Source: a virus. From it: a DNA stretch of 62,256 bases. Made by a program: the position numbers and the translations under genes. The notes beneath the pieces are model-generated. The model saw nothing but the letters and a program-made list of their open reading frames with translations. It was not told the DNA's origin and did not search any database. The DNA is taken from IMG/VR virus record IMGVR_UViG_3300035701_000029, positions 1 to 62,256 of that record; one strand, given 5' to 3'. This document shows, piece after piece, positions 45,259 through 55,085 of the stretch (positions are counted from its first letter, which is position 1; each line of letters begins with the position of its first letter).

Positions 45259-45877
45259 AATCAATCCTCCACTGAATATCATTGACGTTTGTTCTATCTG
45301 TATACGCCAATAAAACAGCATACTTTGCCCCACGAGGAGAGGGATGGTCACCGAAATCTATTTTATAGTAAGGATTTATCTTTTTTAGGTTTTCTATAAT
45401 TGTTTCTAAGCTAATGTCTTGCCAACACTTACCCTTAGCTTTCCATTCCGGGTTAGGAGCAACTCCAGCTTGGTTAATGTCGTCAATAAGAATGCTATGA
45501 GTTTTAATGGGATGGTTTCTAATCGCGGCTAGCTCTTCAATAATAGGAACTTCAACTCTACCCACAGTATACCCAGGTTCCCAGTGACCATCTAGCCAAA
45601 AAGTAATAGGTTTTTCAATTTTCTCAATTATCGACCATAAAACATCTGCACTATCCCCTAAATGCAAATGGACATTCTTATTTTCTTTATACCTCTCTTT
45701 AGCCATATCATAAAAATAAGAGTCTATTTCTATACTATGTATTTCCTTAAAGCCGCACTGCAAAGCCGTTAGTATCCCCTGCCCCTTAAAAGTGCCGGTT
45801 TCGATAAAGACATCATTACGGAATTGTAATAACAAATCCCATCTTAATGTGGTGTTTTCAAAAAATAAACTGGACAT
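45242..45877 (-). CDS. SAM-dependent methyltransferase, sugar-cluster type
   Basis: 211 residues from ATG 45877 (AGGGG upstream; TAATG overlap). The SAM loop is FIETGTFKGQG near 24, acidic second strand IEIDSYFYDMA near 50, then LHLGDSADVLW near 72 and a metal-type DGHWEPGY near 97. The fold resembles O-methyltransferases acting on sugars or small molecules. Confidence 0.75.
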   Translation of the reverse strand: MSSLFFENTTLRWDLLLQFRNDVFIETGTFKGQGILTALQCGFKEIHSIEIDSYFYDMAKERYKENKNVHLHLGDSADVLWSIIEKIEKPITFWLDGHWEPGYTVGRVEVPIIEELAAIRNHPIKTHSILIDDINQAGVAPNPEWKAKGKCWQDISLETIIENLKKINPYYKIDFGDHPSPRGAKYAVLLAYTDRTNVNDIQWRIDFEAIY

Positions 45878-46905
45878 TAAGAAGCCCCTTTCATTTTTAA
45901 GCACTCTTGGAATAAGGCTTCATATTGTTTACTAACAGCCTCTGGACTGTACAAGGCTTTAACCTTGTTTATTGCACCACGAGAAAAAATCTCGTATTCT
46001 TTTGGGTTGTTTATTAGAAAATGAACGGCACTTGCCAAATGAAACAATTCTTTTCTACAAATAATCCCTGCCCCTTGCGCTGCTTCTGGTCCAGCGCTAT
46101 CTTGCCATGTTATTATGGGAATACCTTGAGACATGGCTTCTACAATACAATATTCAAATCCCGCTTCCCATGTTGGGTTAATGCATATATCGAGTCTGTT
46201 AAGCGCGGCAAGTTTATCTTTTTGTTCTCCCTCTACAACAAAATAATTTGGTATTTCAACCTTTTTCATCTCTTCATAATATTGTCGGTTAAATTCATGC
46301 CCCATTAGTAAAAACTTAAGAAAATGCCGATATTCTGCCATAATTTTGGCTACCCCATATATAACATGGTGGAGCTTATCAATTTCATACCTAGCAAGCC
46401 TTCCTACAACAATCTGTCTGTGTTCTTCACTAGGGAATTGCCTTGGCTCTGCTATCGGCAATGTGCATATATTAGGGATAACTAAAACCTTCCTATCCTT
46501 ACTCTTGCTAGCGGTGTATTCACTTTGCCCAACCGTAAAAGCACACATATCTTTGGGAATATGAGAAGGTCTCGGGCAATGAAGATTTTCTATGACGGGA
46601 ATCTTTTTGACATAGGCTTCCGTTACCCAATTGGGATTATCTCCACCCCCCGTCTGCTTCACAATTATGTCGATTTTATGATAATTCAGAAGCGCGCTAA
46701 AACCTGGATAATTTTCATTCTCGGCTATAATGCTGTCGCAACCAGCAGCTTCAAATTCTTTTTTAATGTCGGTATCTAACCAACAGTACCCAATAGCATA
46801 ATGCTTATACTGTGGAGTAGTAGCCTTAACTAGTTCTAGGGTGGCTTGAGCTATGCCTCCAAGAGCCCACCCATTAATGACATGTAATATCCTTGGCCTA
46901 AACAA
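45877..46905 (-). CDS. GT4 glycosyltransferase
   Basis: TTG at 46905 after GGAGG with 7-nt spacing gives 342 residues. Opening FRPRILHVINGWALGGIAQATLEL is the classical donor-retaining GT-B N-terminus; the C-terminal domain contains NPTWEAGFEYCIVEAMSQGIPII near 255 with the expected Glu. Overlaps the upstream GT by 8 nt. Confidence 0.85.
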   Translation of the reverse strand: MFRPRILHVINGWALGGIAQATLELVKATTPQYKHYAIGYCWLDTDIKKEFEAAGCDSIIAENENYPGFSALLNYHKIDIIVKQTGGGDNPNWVTEAYVKKIPVIENLHCPRPSHIPKDMCAFTVGQSEYTASKSKDRKVLVIPNICTLPIAEPRQFPSEEHRQIVVGRLARYEIDKLHHVIYGVAKIMAEYRHFLKFLLMGHEFNRQYYEEMKKVEIPNYFVVEGEQKDKLAALNRLDICINPTWEAGFEYCIVEAMSQGIPIITWQDSAGPEAAQGAGIICRKELFHLASAVHFLINNPKEYEIFSRGAINKVKALYSPEAVSKQYEALFQECLKMKGAS

Positions 46906-47917
46906 TGTTTTCCCTCCGTAAGAACTCATACAGTTCAAGCGCCCATCTTTCATTGCTCCTATACTTAGCACAAAAGTCCCGAGAACCTTCAGTATATATA
47001 TTAATAAATTGCGGCAATTCGAATATCATTTCAATCTTGCGGCTGAGATCATATACATTAAAAGGTTCTGCATATATGCCAAAATCTCCATATATGCGTC
47101 TAGCTTCTGGCCAATCTGCTGCTATGACCGGTTTTCCAATTGATATCCCCTCAAGACCACATTGAGATACAATCCTAGGGTTATCGGGGAAAGTAATAAT
47201 TGCAGAAGACTCATGGTAGTGCTTATATTTATCCATTTCTGAACAATTTGGTATTTGTTCGTAGGGGACCTTAAGAAATGAAGCAAGCGAACTCAAATCT
47301 GGTCCAACTCCCAAAACTAGAAGCTTAATTGAGGTGTCGGCCATTGAAATGGCCTCTAAGATCATATGCACCCCTTTATCTGGACGAACTATCCCCGAAT
47401 AACAAAGCTGTTTCTTAATTTGGAAATCTCTTGGGTTAAGATTGAGTGTGTTAACAGGGTGAAACAACGGACATGTAGGAATTGACAACCCCTGAAGCTC
47501 GTCTATATCAATTTTCTTCCATGAAGTCAAGAAATCTAAATAAGATAGTACTCCCCCATATTGCGACCACATTTTTTGAATATGTGGTAAGTAGTTTCTT
47601 GTTTTAGGGATAAAAGTATGGGAAGGTAAATCTAAGATGTTGCATCCAACTTTTTTTCCAGTGTGATCTTTGAGATGCAACAAAAGCGGAATTGCAGAAA
47701 TATCAAATCCAAAGAAAATATCATATTTTGAGATATCGGCTGTATCCGATGTTATAATATTCACTTTCGGTAGATCAATCTCAAACGGTATAGTTGGATT
47801 CCCCTCAAATAGGTAGGCTACATCTATGTCGAAGTATTCTTCTAGAGCCTTTGCTACTGGATAGACCTGCCCTGGAAAAGCAGCAAAAAACAAGCACATT
47901 TTTAACCGTTCGGCCAT
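46898..47917 (-). CDS. GT-B glycosyltransferase
   Basis: 339 residues. Donor-site features: CYSGIVRPDKGVHMILEAI near 180, LLVLGVGPDLSSL near 205, SQCGLEGISIGKPVIAAD near 270. The N-terminal half includes an unusual FFGFDISAIPLLLHLKDHTG. Overlaps its neighbours by 8 and 16 nt; AAGGA before the ATG. Confidence 0.78.
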   Translation of the reverse strand: MAERLKMCLFFAAFPGQVYPVAKALEEYFDIDVAYLFEGNPTIPFEIDLPKVNIITSDTADISKYDIFFGFDISAIPLLLHLKDHTGKKVGCNILDLPSHTFIPKTRNYLPHIQKMWSQYGGVLSYLDFLTSWKKIDIDELQGLSIPTCPLFHPVNTLNLNPRDFQIKKQLCYSGIVRPDKGVHMILEAISMADTSIKLLVLGVGPDLSSLASFLKVPYEQIPNCSEMDKYKHYHESSAIITFPDNPRIVSQCGLEGISIGKPVIAADWPEARRIYGDFGIYAEPFNVYDLSRKIEMIFELPQFINIYTEGSRDFCAKYRSNERWALELYEFLRRENIV

Positions 47918-48984
47918 ATGATCTTCCTTAGTGATTGAACAAAAACTTGTTTGCTGTACCTGCTATTAAGAAACTCTTTCATTTCAACTATGTCTGTTTC
48001 AAATGTAAGAGCCTTCTTCATTTGGGCAGTAAATTCTTCGGGAGTCCTAGCAAACAGTATGTGTTTGTCTAGGTACATCTCTCTGTTAAGCGGATTATCC
48101 CATACTACTGAAGTCTTTCCACACCACATGCACTCAGCTATAGTTCCAGAGCCACAATATGACCCTCTTTCGCCAGAAATACCAAATTTAGCCCCAGCGA
48201 TAAAGTTATACTTCTCTGTTTCGGTTATCTCTGACAAGATTCTTAAAGTGATGCCATGTTTAGCTGCTAGATTCTTGCATTTTACTTCATCTGGGCCACT
48301 ACCTACAAAATATAGGTCTAGTTCATCTTTAAGGTCTTTGAACATCTCGATAATTTCAGCTTGGCCCTTATGTTCATTAATACTGGCACACGAAATAGCG
48401 TAGTCCCTAGCCCCCTTATATGGTTTTGTGGGTTCTTCAAAAAATACTGGGTAGAAGACTTTACCGACTGGCATCTTATTAAGGTAAAAATAACTATTGT
48501 AATAGGTAGGTGTCTTAACTGCTATAAGATCCCAGTTCCCCCTACTTAGCTCTCGTTTGATCGTATCCCAGCTAGCTATATAATCGGAATAGTAATGATG
48601 CTTGCCACTATAGTAGTCCATAGGGATATCTAACAACATTACGTACTTCCTAATATTATCTATCTTAGATGCTATGGCTCTATACACATTTTCAGCAGAA
48701 GTTAAAACTGTGTGGTCTGTCGCCAACAAAACAACGTCTTTACCCTTACATCTTTCTATAAGATCCGGACTAACTACTAAATTACCGCTCTGTGAATCTA
48801 TCCTATTAAAAATGATTTCATCAGAAAGGCTTTCTGATGTTTTTAATTTCCGAAAAGAAAGCCTCGCTGGGAAAAGACAAATAGGGACAGTTTCAATGTC
48901 CATTTGTTTTTTAATTTCTTCTGATACAAGAAGGACAAAGTGTTCGGTTATTTTTGTAACCAAGATAATTACTTTATTGGGCAT
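47902..48984 (-). CDS. GT-B glycosyltransferase
   Basis: 360 residues with clear C-terminal GT4-like domain: SCASINEHKGQAEIIEMFKDL near 205, YFVGSGPDEVKC near 230, GSGTIAECMWCGKTSVVWD near 280. Overlaps the aminotransferase gene by 11 nt. A cytoplasmic enzyme working with the neighbouring sugar enzymes. Confidence 0.78.
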   Translation of the reverse strand: MPNKVIILVTKITEHFVLLVSEEIKKQMDIETVPICLFPARLSFRKLKTSESLSDEIIFNRIDSQSGNLVVSPDLIERCKGKDVVLLATDHTVLTSAENVYRAIASKIDNIRKYVMLLDIPMDYYSGKHHYYSDYIASWDTIKRELSRGNWDLIAVKTPTYYNSYFYLNKMPVGKVFYPVFFEEPTKPYKGARDYAISCASINEHKGQAEIIEMFKDLKDELDLYFVGSGPDEVKCKNLAAKHGITLRILSEITETEKYNFIAGAKFGISGERGSYCGSGTIAECMWCGKTSVVWDNPLNREMYLDKHILFARTPEEFTAQMKKALTFETDIVEMKEFLNSRYSKQVFVQSLRKIIWPNG

Positions 48985-50059
48985 CGTTGACTACCTTGCA
49001 AATTAAGTTAATATGCTCTTTTGTTAGAGAAATTGAAGATGGTAAACAAATGGTACGTTGGAATAAAGATATTGCATTTCCTTGACCAACTGTTTGTAGA
49101 TGTTTAGTAAACGGCAAGCTACTCATCGGTTTAAAAATGTACCTATAATCAATAAGATTGAGATCAAGTGCCCTCATAGCATCATCTCTTTTGTGCTTAT
49201 TAGGAAAAGTAAATGCATTTAACCAAAAATTAGGCTTTGCTCCAAGGACATGGGCCTGTGGATATGCTGGCGGGTTGATCCCTATCTCGTAAGACTTTCT
49301 GATTGTTGTTTTGTACTGTAGGAAGAATTCAATCTTTTTCAACTGTGAACGCCCCAGCGCTGCGGACATATGAGTCATTCTGTAGTTATACCCAGCTTTT
49401 GCATGATCGTATTCTTTACCACCTGGATAATGACTGACTAAATTGTACGCCTCTTCGTACTGCCAATCTGGGACAACTAAAGCTCCGCCTTCACCCGTAG
49501 TAATGATCTTATTAGCGAAAAAACTGAAAACCCCGTAGTCTCCCCTTGTCCCACAAAATCTTCCTCTAGCATCTTTGCTTCCAAGAGACTCGGCTGCATC
49601 TTCAATGACCACAATGTTCTTAGATTTGACATACTGTTCGAAATTGTCCGAAAATTCAAATGGTGTGCCAAGCAAATCCACAGTAATAATATGAGAAATA
49701 TCTTTGTCTTTGAGATATTGCCAATTCATATTCCAATCAGAACTAGTAATATCACAAAGAACAATCTTGTTTGTTTCTTGGAACAAAGCATTAAGAGTTG
49801 CAGCAAAAGTTATATCTGGAATTGCAACATATTCGGCGTTTCTAACTCCCGACAGAACATAGGCGATATGAAGAGCGGCACTACCGCTCGAAGTTAAAAC
49901 AATTCGTTTGTTAAGCTGCGCAAGACCTAAATAGTCTTCCAGATCGTGAGCAAATCGTACATACTCTGGCCCATGATGCGAAACCCATCCCATTTTCAAC
50001 CCATCGGACACTGCTTTAACATCTTGTTCTGTAATACAGGGCTCTAGTACTTTAATCAT
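48974..50059 (-). CDS. DegT/DnrJ/EryC1/StrS sugar aminotransferase
   Basis: 361-residue PLP enzyme. Key parts: TSSGSAALHIAY near 57, IPDITFAAT near 81, EDAAESLGSK at 153-162, and Schiff-base Lys184 in FSFFANKIITTGEGGA. It would aminate a 3- or 4-keto nucleotide sugar. The product could be donated by the adjacent glycosyltransferases. No dehydratase or reductase partner is in view, so the keto-sugar is probably drawn from the host or encoded elsewhere. Coupled by ATGA overlap. Confidence 0.88.
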   Translation of the reverse strand: MIKVLEPCITEQDVKAVSDGLKMGWVSHHGPEYVRFAHDLEDYLGLAQLNKRIVLTSSGSAALHIAYVLSGVRNAEYVAIPDITFAATLNALFQETNKIVLCDITSSDWNMNWQYLKDKDISHIITVDLLGTPFEFSDNFEQYVKSKNIVVIEDAAESLGSKDARGRFCGTRGDYGVFSFFANKIITTGEGGALVVPDWQYEEAYNLVSHYPGGKEYDHAKAGYNYRMTHMSAALGRSQLKKIEFFLQYKTTIRKSYEIGINPPAYPQAHVLGAKPNFWLNAFTFPNKHKRDDAMRALDLNLIDYRYIFKPMSSLPFTKHLQTVGQGNAISLFQRTICLPSSISLTKEHINLICKVVNDAQ

Positions 50060-51123
50060 ACATACTCCTCAAAAATTTTAGTGAGTCTTTCGCCACTTGC
50101 CCTGGGGGAGAAATAATCGTCTACTCTTTTGTGCGCCCTGCGCCTTAAAGAAAAAAGATCAACCTCTCTATTAAGAACTTGAAGTATTTTAGCCTGTAGG
50201 TCTTCTACATCTTTAGGTTTTGCGTATATGGCACAATCCTCGTATTCTTCTCTATTGATAGGATAATCAAACACAACTGCCGGAACTCCCAAGGCCATAG
50301 CTTCTAGGGGAGCAATGGCTCCCATCCATGGGTTACATTGTGGGTAGCAAAGTAGCCTAGAGTTTTTAACAATTTCATGTTTCTTAAGTTCTGGCGCTTT
50401 GGGGAAATATTCAAATCGTTTGCCCAAATAAGATTTTGCTAAAGCTACTTGTTCCGCTTCCTGAGATCCACCAACTGCTACTGCTTTATAGCCAATATCA
50501 ATTCCATATAGGGCTTCTATTAAGTATCGACCCCCCTTAAATTCTTCAAACCTATGAGAAGAAGAGACATATGGCTCAACATCAACCATCTCCGAATTAT
50601 TTATTTTGTAAATCATGTCTAAAGTAGCAACTACGAAGAAAGACTTCTTAGCTGGCTTCTGAGTTCTCTTAGTATATTCTTCGGCAGCAACCGAACTAAT
50701 AAAAATCAAACTATCTAACTCTTCTCCAATTTTTAAATACCTATAAAACCTGTTAGAATAGTCTTGATTGTAGTTTGGTTGGCCTGGATCAATAACATGA
50801 ACTGGAAAATCTAAGAAAATACAAAATGCTGGAACTCCATAAAATTTTTTAAGTGACGCAACATATGGCACAACAGATTGATCTATTCCAATGATAACAT
50901 CTGGTTTTTCTATAGACTCGGGAATAGTAGTATAGACCCCATGAGGAACTTTTATAATGTCTTCGCTAATTAAGGGAGCTGGTATCCACCCGTTACAAAA
51001 AATTCCATGATCTATATCGTGAAGAATCTTCACTTCATGGCCCACTTCTTTTAACCCAGAAGCAATTGCTAATTCCTGATGGCCAACAAATAAAGTGCCG
51101 TTAGCTATGCACAGAACTTTCAT
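50056..51123 (-). CDS. GT-B glycosyltransferase, paralog of the next gene
   Basis: From ATG 51123, 355 residues beginning MKVLCIANGTLFVGHQEL. The C-terminal donor domain has LLCYPQCNPWMGAIAPLEAM near 265. It is closely related to the neighbouring protein through matching N-terminal (HQELxIAxGLK) and C-terminal segments, indicating local duplication. Acceptor unknown. Confidence 0.75.
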   Translation of the reverse strand: MKVLCIANGTLFVGHQELAIASGLKEVGHEVKILHDIDHGIFCNGWIPAPLISEDIIKVPHGVYTTIPESIEKPDVIIGIDQSVVPYVASLKKFYGVPAFCIFLDFPVHVIDPGQPNYNQDYSNRFYRYLKIGEELDSLIFISSVAAEEYTKRTQKPAKKSFFVVATLDMIYKINNSEMVDVEPYVSSSHRFEEFKGGRYLIEALYGIDIGYKAVAVGGSQEAEQVALAKSYLGKRFEYFPKAPELKKHEIVKNSRLLCYPQCNPWMGAIAPLEAMALGVPAVVFDYPINREEYEDCAIYAKPKDVEDLQAKILQVLNREVDLFSLRRRAHKRVDDYFSPRASGERLTKIFEEYV

Positions 51124-52183
51124 TACACACATGCTCCAAAATTTGAGTTAGCGCTTTTCCTGCTTGTTCTGGTGTAAACATCAATTGAACCCGTTCTTTG
51201 CCCCTAGCCTTTAGGGTTTCGAGATCAATTTCTTTGTTTAACACCAATAAAAGCTTTTCTTGTAAGTCGTCTATATTTTTAGGGGCTGTATATACAACAG
51301 AGTCACCAAAAAACTCTTTGTACAAAGGGAAGTCAGAGCAAACTACAGGAGTCCCCATATACAAGGCCTCAAGAACAGCCATCCCCCCTGACCATCCACA
51401 TAAATTGGGGTAGCAAAGAACTTTCGCACTTTTCAATAATCTCCACTTATTAGCTTCTGCAAGTTTTGGATATGGGTGGAATTTATCCGCAAGCATTCTT
51501 TGAGCAAACGCTATAACTTGGGGCTCAATAAACCCCCCTGCAAAAGCAGCGCAATAGTCTACCATCATTTCACTAAGAGCTTTAATAAGGTACTCTGTTC
51601 CATTGTAGCTAAAGAATTTATGAGTAGAAGCTATATAGGGAACGTCAATATCGAATTTTTTACCATCAATTGCATTTGTTGTGCAAAGAGGGTAGTAAAA
51701 ATAGTATGGGGGCTTGCGCAAGTTATTAGCAGCCCTAAGCGCCATGGTTTTACTGGTGAAAATTATACCTCCACTCATTTCGTTTGCGTAATTAATGGCG
51801 GTGTAGTAGTTAGCTGAATATTCTGGATCATAGTCCTGCGGAGACCCCTCATCAATCATATGACGTGGATAATCAAGCATAATGCAACTAGCAGGGCAAT
51901 GATACTCGCTCTCATATGCCCTAGTCAAAGCAGACACACTCTGGTCTAGCCCCAAACAGCAATCTACCCCCTTAATCCCCTTCTCAACTTCGAAATCTCC
52001 CGGCTTTTTAATTATGATCTCTTTAGATAAGAGAGGAGGGGGGATGTATCCCTTGTTAAATTCGCTACATTGTGGGTCATGAAGAATAACCACTTCGTTT
52101 CCAGCTTGCTTAAGCCCCGCTGCTATATGCAACTCTTGATGGGCCATTGATAAAAACCCATTACCAATTAATAGTACCTTCAT
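51101..52183 (-). CDS. GT-B glycosyltransferase, tandem paralog
   Basis: 360 residues starting MKVLLIGNGFLSMAHQEL. The C-terminal part carries VLCYPNLCGWSGGMAVLEAL near 250 and NIDDLQEKLLLVLNKEIDL near 305, parallel to the neighbour's sequence. Both have a conserved GLDQSV or GIDQSV phrase in the N-terminal half. ATGA overlap with the zinc protein gene. Confidence 0.75.
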   Translation of the reverse strand: MKVLLIGNGFLSMAHQELHIAAGLKQAGNEVVILHDPQCSEFNKGYIPPPLLSKEIIIKKPGDFEVEKGIKGVDCCLGLDQSVSALTRAYESEYHCPASCIMLDYPRHMIDEGSPQDYDPEYSANYYTAINYANEMSGGIIFTSKTMALRAANNLRKPPYYFYYPLCTTNAIDGKKFDIDVPYIASTHKFFSYNGTEYLIKALSEMMVDYCAAFAGGFIEPQVIAFAQRMLADKFHPYPKLAEANKWRLLKSAKVLCYPNLCGWSGGMAVLEALYMGTPVVCSDFPLYKEFFGDSVVYTAPKNIDDLQEKLLLVLNKEIDLETLKARGKERVQLMFTPEQAGKALTQILEHVCNESSVHS

Positions 52184-52404
52184 TTATCCACCCAAACAAT
52201 TCCCGAAAAGAACAACCATTCTATGTCTGATCTTTTAAGCTTTACCTTGCGGTTATCGGCGAAGTATAGAAAACATTCTAGGCAGAGTTTTTTTTCAACT
52301 AGGCTGGCCGGAACAGACATGGCCCAAATAATATCGTTGATCTTATAGCTTGCTCTCCTGATTTTCTTGCAATAGCTACAGCGTTTTTCCATATTCTCAT
52401 CCAC
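52180..52404 (-). CDS. Small zinc-binding protein
   Basis: 74 residues with CSYC near 9 and CLEC near 41, a probable zinc knuckle. It is embedded within the glycosyltransferase operon with TAGTG and ATGA overlaps and uses GTG as start. Could regulate or scaffold neighbouring enzymes; not assignable. Confidence 0.6.
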   Translation of the reverse strand: MDENMEKRCSYCKKIRRASYKINDIIWAMSVPASLVEKKLCLECFLYFADNRKVKLKRSDIEWLFFSGIVWVDK

Positions 52405-53363
52405 TAGGTTAGCTCCATGTGTTTAAAAATCTTTTCAAAGCTATGCTTAAAGGTAAAAGAAGATAAGACCGTGTTCATTCCCCTATCTGCAATCTTTTTC
52501 CTAAGATCCGGTTTGTCTCGGTAAAACTCTATTTTATCGGCACACTCTTCGTTAGAACTATATAGAATGATATTCCTTCCGTCTTGAAAGAAATCTGTAT
52601 GGCCCTTAATTCTGTTGGTTATTAAGAACCCACCAGCAGCCATAATTCTATAGTCCCTAGCGCTCCAAGAGTATTTAATATTTGGCCATCCGCTATGTCC
52701 AAGGTTTATAATGGAATTAGCAGAGACTACGTTGTTGCCCCAATTGCCAGTAATGCTTTCTCCAACGTGTCGGCCTTTCAGATCAACTGTCCCATAGATT
52801 TTTCCATAAATTTTAATAAGATCATCAAACTTTTCAACCAAGTACTTTAGCCAATCTGCCCTATCTAGGTGAACAAACCCTCTTTGTTTATACCATTGAG
52901 AATCTTCTACTATTTGGCCAACAAAAGTACACCCATAGTAGTTATTAGTCTTAATTGGATAGTGAGACCACGGATCGCAGCCTTCTGGAACCCAGTAACC
53001 TTTAGGAAAAGCCTTGGCGTGATCTGGGGAGATGGTGAAAAAGTAGTCTAGCTTATCTAACCCTGGGCGTAGAGAACTTACTGGAACTTCTACGCCGCCA
53101 AATGTAACATCGAAGATCCAACCGCATTTTATGGGGCACTCTATCCAATCAATGAAGTGTTCTAACTCATTAAGATATAGAATAAGACAAACATCTGGCT
53201 TTATTGTATTGATAAAATCTACGGTTCGCTCAATTGAATGATTCCGATGATCGGAGAATGAAAAATCTATTTCTAGGGCGTGTTCTCTGGCAAATTCATG
53301 TAGTCCGTTACGTAAAAAAATGTTAGACTGCCCATCATTGGGCATAGACAAATGAACTTTCAT
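52404..53363 (-). CDS. CgeB-like glycosyltransferase
   Basis: 319 residues. Features of the CgeB/Glyco_trans_1_2 group: CGWIFDVTFG near 84, GCTFVGQI near 148, SWSARDYRIMAAGGFLITNR near 232, and an ending with repeated DKIEFYRDKPDLRKKIADRG. It starts directly after the previous stop. Such proteins often modify polymers or phage structures. Confidence 0.75.
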   Translation of the reverse strand: MKVHLSMPNDGQSNIFLRNGLHEFAREHALEIDFSFSDHRNHSIERTVDFINTIKPDVCLILYLNELEHFIDWIECPIKCGWIFDVTFGGVEVPVSSLRPGLDKLDYFFTISPDHAKAFPKGYWVPEGCDPWSHYPIKTNNYYGCTFVGQIVEDSQWYKQRGFVHLDRADWLKYLVEKFDDLIKIYGKIYGTVDLKGRHVGESITGNWGNNVVSANSIINLGHSGWPNIKYSWSARDYRIMAAGGFLITNRIKGHTDFFQDGRNIILYSSNEECADKIEFYRDKPDLRKKIADRGMNTVLSSFTFKHSFEKIFKHMELT

Positions 53364-53615
53364 TTAAAATGACCTGTCATATTCTGCCCAACCAGCCGAT
53401 TCAAGCTCTTCCTTCAATTCTTGGGCTAGCTTCTTAATGTGGCTCCTTGTTGACGAAGTTACATCCATCCCACCCTGAAGCTTAACGATTTTGTCTTCTA
53501 GCCTACGATTTTTAGCCTCAAGGCCCTTAATTACTCGCTGAAGCTCTTGAATAGCTTCTTTGGCCATGTCGTCTAGTTGCTTGGGGTCAACAGAAACCTC
53601 AATTTTGGTTTTCAT
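53364..53615 (-). CDS. Small coiled-coil protein
   Basis: 83 residues from ATG 53615 (GGAG six bases upstream; ATGA overlap). Residues 15-50 are coiled coil (AIQELQRVIKGLEAKNRRLE), the rest charged. Perhaps an oligomerisation or scaffold factor. Confidence 0.6.
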   Translation of the reverse strand: MKTKIEVSVDPKQLDDMAKEAIQELQRVIKGLEAKNRRLEDKIVKLQGGMDVTSSTRSHIKKLAQELKEELESAGWAEYDRSF

Positions 53616-54568
53616 ATACAACTCCGTAAAACCCTATTACAGATTTCGTATCTAAGTTCCATTTCGGCCTTCGCAACATCTCTAAAATTTTGACCGTATT
53701 GTTCTTGACCTTGGTTAGACGCATGAATCTGTTCCGAAATCGAAGTTGCTATACTTCTTGGAGAGTCGTTTCTCTTAACACATAAGGAAGATGGGACCCA
53801 AGATAAACTATTGCTAACTAAACATGGTACATGACACATGGCATGTTCATAGGCCGCAATATTAAATGAGTCACTATAGGTAACCTGCAACCCCAATCTA
53901 GAACTAGCGACAATCCTTGTTTTTTCTTCTTCGGTAATTGAGGCAACAGAGTTAGACCAATTGTCAATACCAAACATTTTTTGAAAATAATCAAAGGGTT
54001 CATATGCCATCATATAGCTGTAAACTGGCTCTTTTACATGGAAGTCTCTTTGGGCAATTTTAATAGCGGCTAACTGGTTCATAAAGTTCCTATGAGCCCT
54101 AAGATTGTTCCCAATCAATAAAATCCCACTTCTCTTATGTATAGGGGTGTATATTCCTTCAAAATCTGAGACAACCGGTAGAAAAACAATTCTTTTGTCC
54201 GCAAAAGTCTCCGAAATTCCTTTATCGGAACAAAAAATATAATCTAGTTTGTGCGATCTGTCCTCCAACATAGACAAAAGGTGGCCAAATAATGAAATTT
54301 CGCCATTACATGATGCTTGCCCTAACGGAGAACAGAACAAATACCCAATTTTTACTCTAGATGGTAGGTTTTGTATCCACTCATAGACCTCTTGCGGTAA
54401 ATAATTGCCAAAAATCACTAAGTCGGCATGTTTGATCTCCTCATAAACATAATCCATTGAAGAGATACCACCAATTTTATGCTTTGTTAGGCCAGTTTTC
54501 TCCAAAGAGCGCATGGTGGTGTTCAACCCGTTGTGTGGATCACTAGATTTGTTTATGGTATAAATCAT
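53612..54568 (-). CDS. GT-B-like glycosyltransferase, divergent
   Basis: 318 residues. Only the C-terminal half is recognisable: GILLIGNNLRAHRNFMNQLA near 152 and LGLQVTYSDSFNIAAYEHAM near 224 with PCLVSN after it, which corresponds to a donor site. N-terminal half is divergent. Overlaps both neighbours by ATGA. Confidence 0.65.
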   Translation of the reverse strand: MIYTINKSSDPHNGLNTTMRSLEKTGLTKHKIGGISSMDYVYEEIKHADLVIFGNYLPQEVYEWIQNLPSRVKIGYLFCSPLGQASCNGEISLFGHLLSMLEDRSHKLDYIFCSDKGISETFADKRIVFLPVVSDFEGIYTPIHKRSGILLIGNNLRAHRNFMNQLAAIKIAQRDFHVKEPVYSYMMAYEPFDYFQKMFGIDNWSNSVASITEEEKTRIVASSRLGLQVTYSDSFNIAAYEHAMCHVPCLVSNSLSWVPSSLCVKRNDSPRSIATSISEQIHASNQGQEQYGQNFRDVAKAEMELRYEICNRVLRSCI

Positions 54569-54783
54569 TTGCTACTCTTTGATGGAAAAAACAATGAAGA
54601 AAGAAAGTAAATAGTGAGAAAAACACCAAATGCCTGGTACGGGGTGATTGCTTTTTGGCCAAACACCTCAACCATCACCCAATTCCACAGTGTATGTGTT
54701 ATCCAAGACCCCAATAATATATAAACTATGATAAAAATGGCAGCAGTAACTCCAATAAGAACCCATTCCCATATTTTAATCAT
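54565..54783 (-). CDS. Two-helix membrane protein
   Basis: 72 residues with hydrophobic helices at 5-26 and 47-64. A small integral membrane protein, perhaps anchoring the glycosylation enzymes or a holin-like accessory. Coupled by ATGA on both sides. Confidence 0.6.
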   Translation of the reverse strand: MIKIWEWVLIGVTAAIFIIVYILLGSWITHTLWNWVMVEVFGQKAITPYQAFGVFLTIYFLSSLFFPSKSSK

Positions 54784-55085
54784 ATTCTTCTCTTCCTTCG
54801 CTTCGGTGGAGCTATGCTAACTATGGTAGTTTTATCCACTTTAGGCCGTCCCCTCTTAGCCTTTGTAGTAACAGTGGTAGATTCTTCAATTTTAGCCATT
54901 TCATCAGGACCAAAATACCTCAAAATAGAGTTAAGAGACTGATGATCTAAAACTTGACCCTCTCTTATAATTGCTTCTATCTTTTCGTATTTTTTTCTAC
55001 AGGGAGTGCAAAGGTAAATGCCCTTCCATTTCTCAAGTAGATAAACCCGATGAACACATATCGGGCAGCACAACTGGTCGATCAT
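54780..55085 (-). CDS. Zinc-finger protein with AT-hook
   Basis: 101 residues: CCPIC near 6 and CTPC near 26 form a zinc knuckle, followed by KRGRPKVDK near 77, a strong AT-hook, and a basic end (PPKRRKRR). A DNA-binding regulator or nucleoid-type protein is likely. Confidence 0.7.
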   Translation of the reverse strand: MIDQLCCPICVHRVYLLEKWKGIYLCTPCRKKYEKIEAIIREGQVLDHQSLNSILRYFGPDEMAKIEESTTVTTKAKRGRPKVDKTTIVSIAPPKRRKRRI

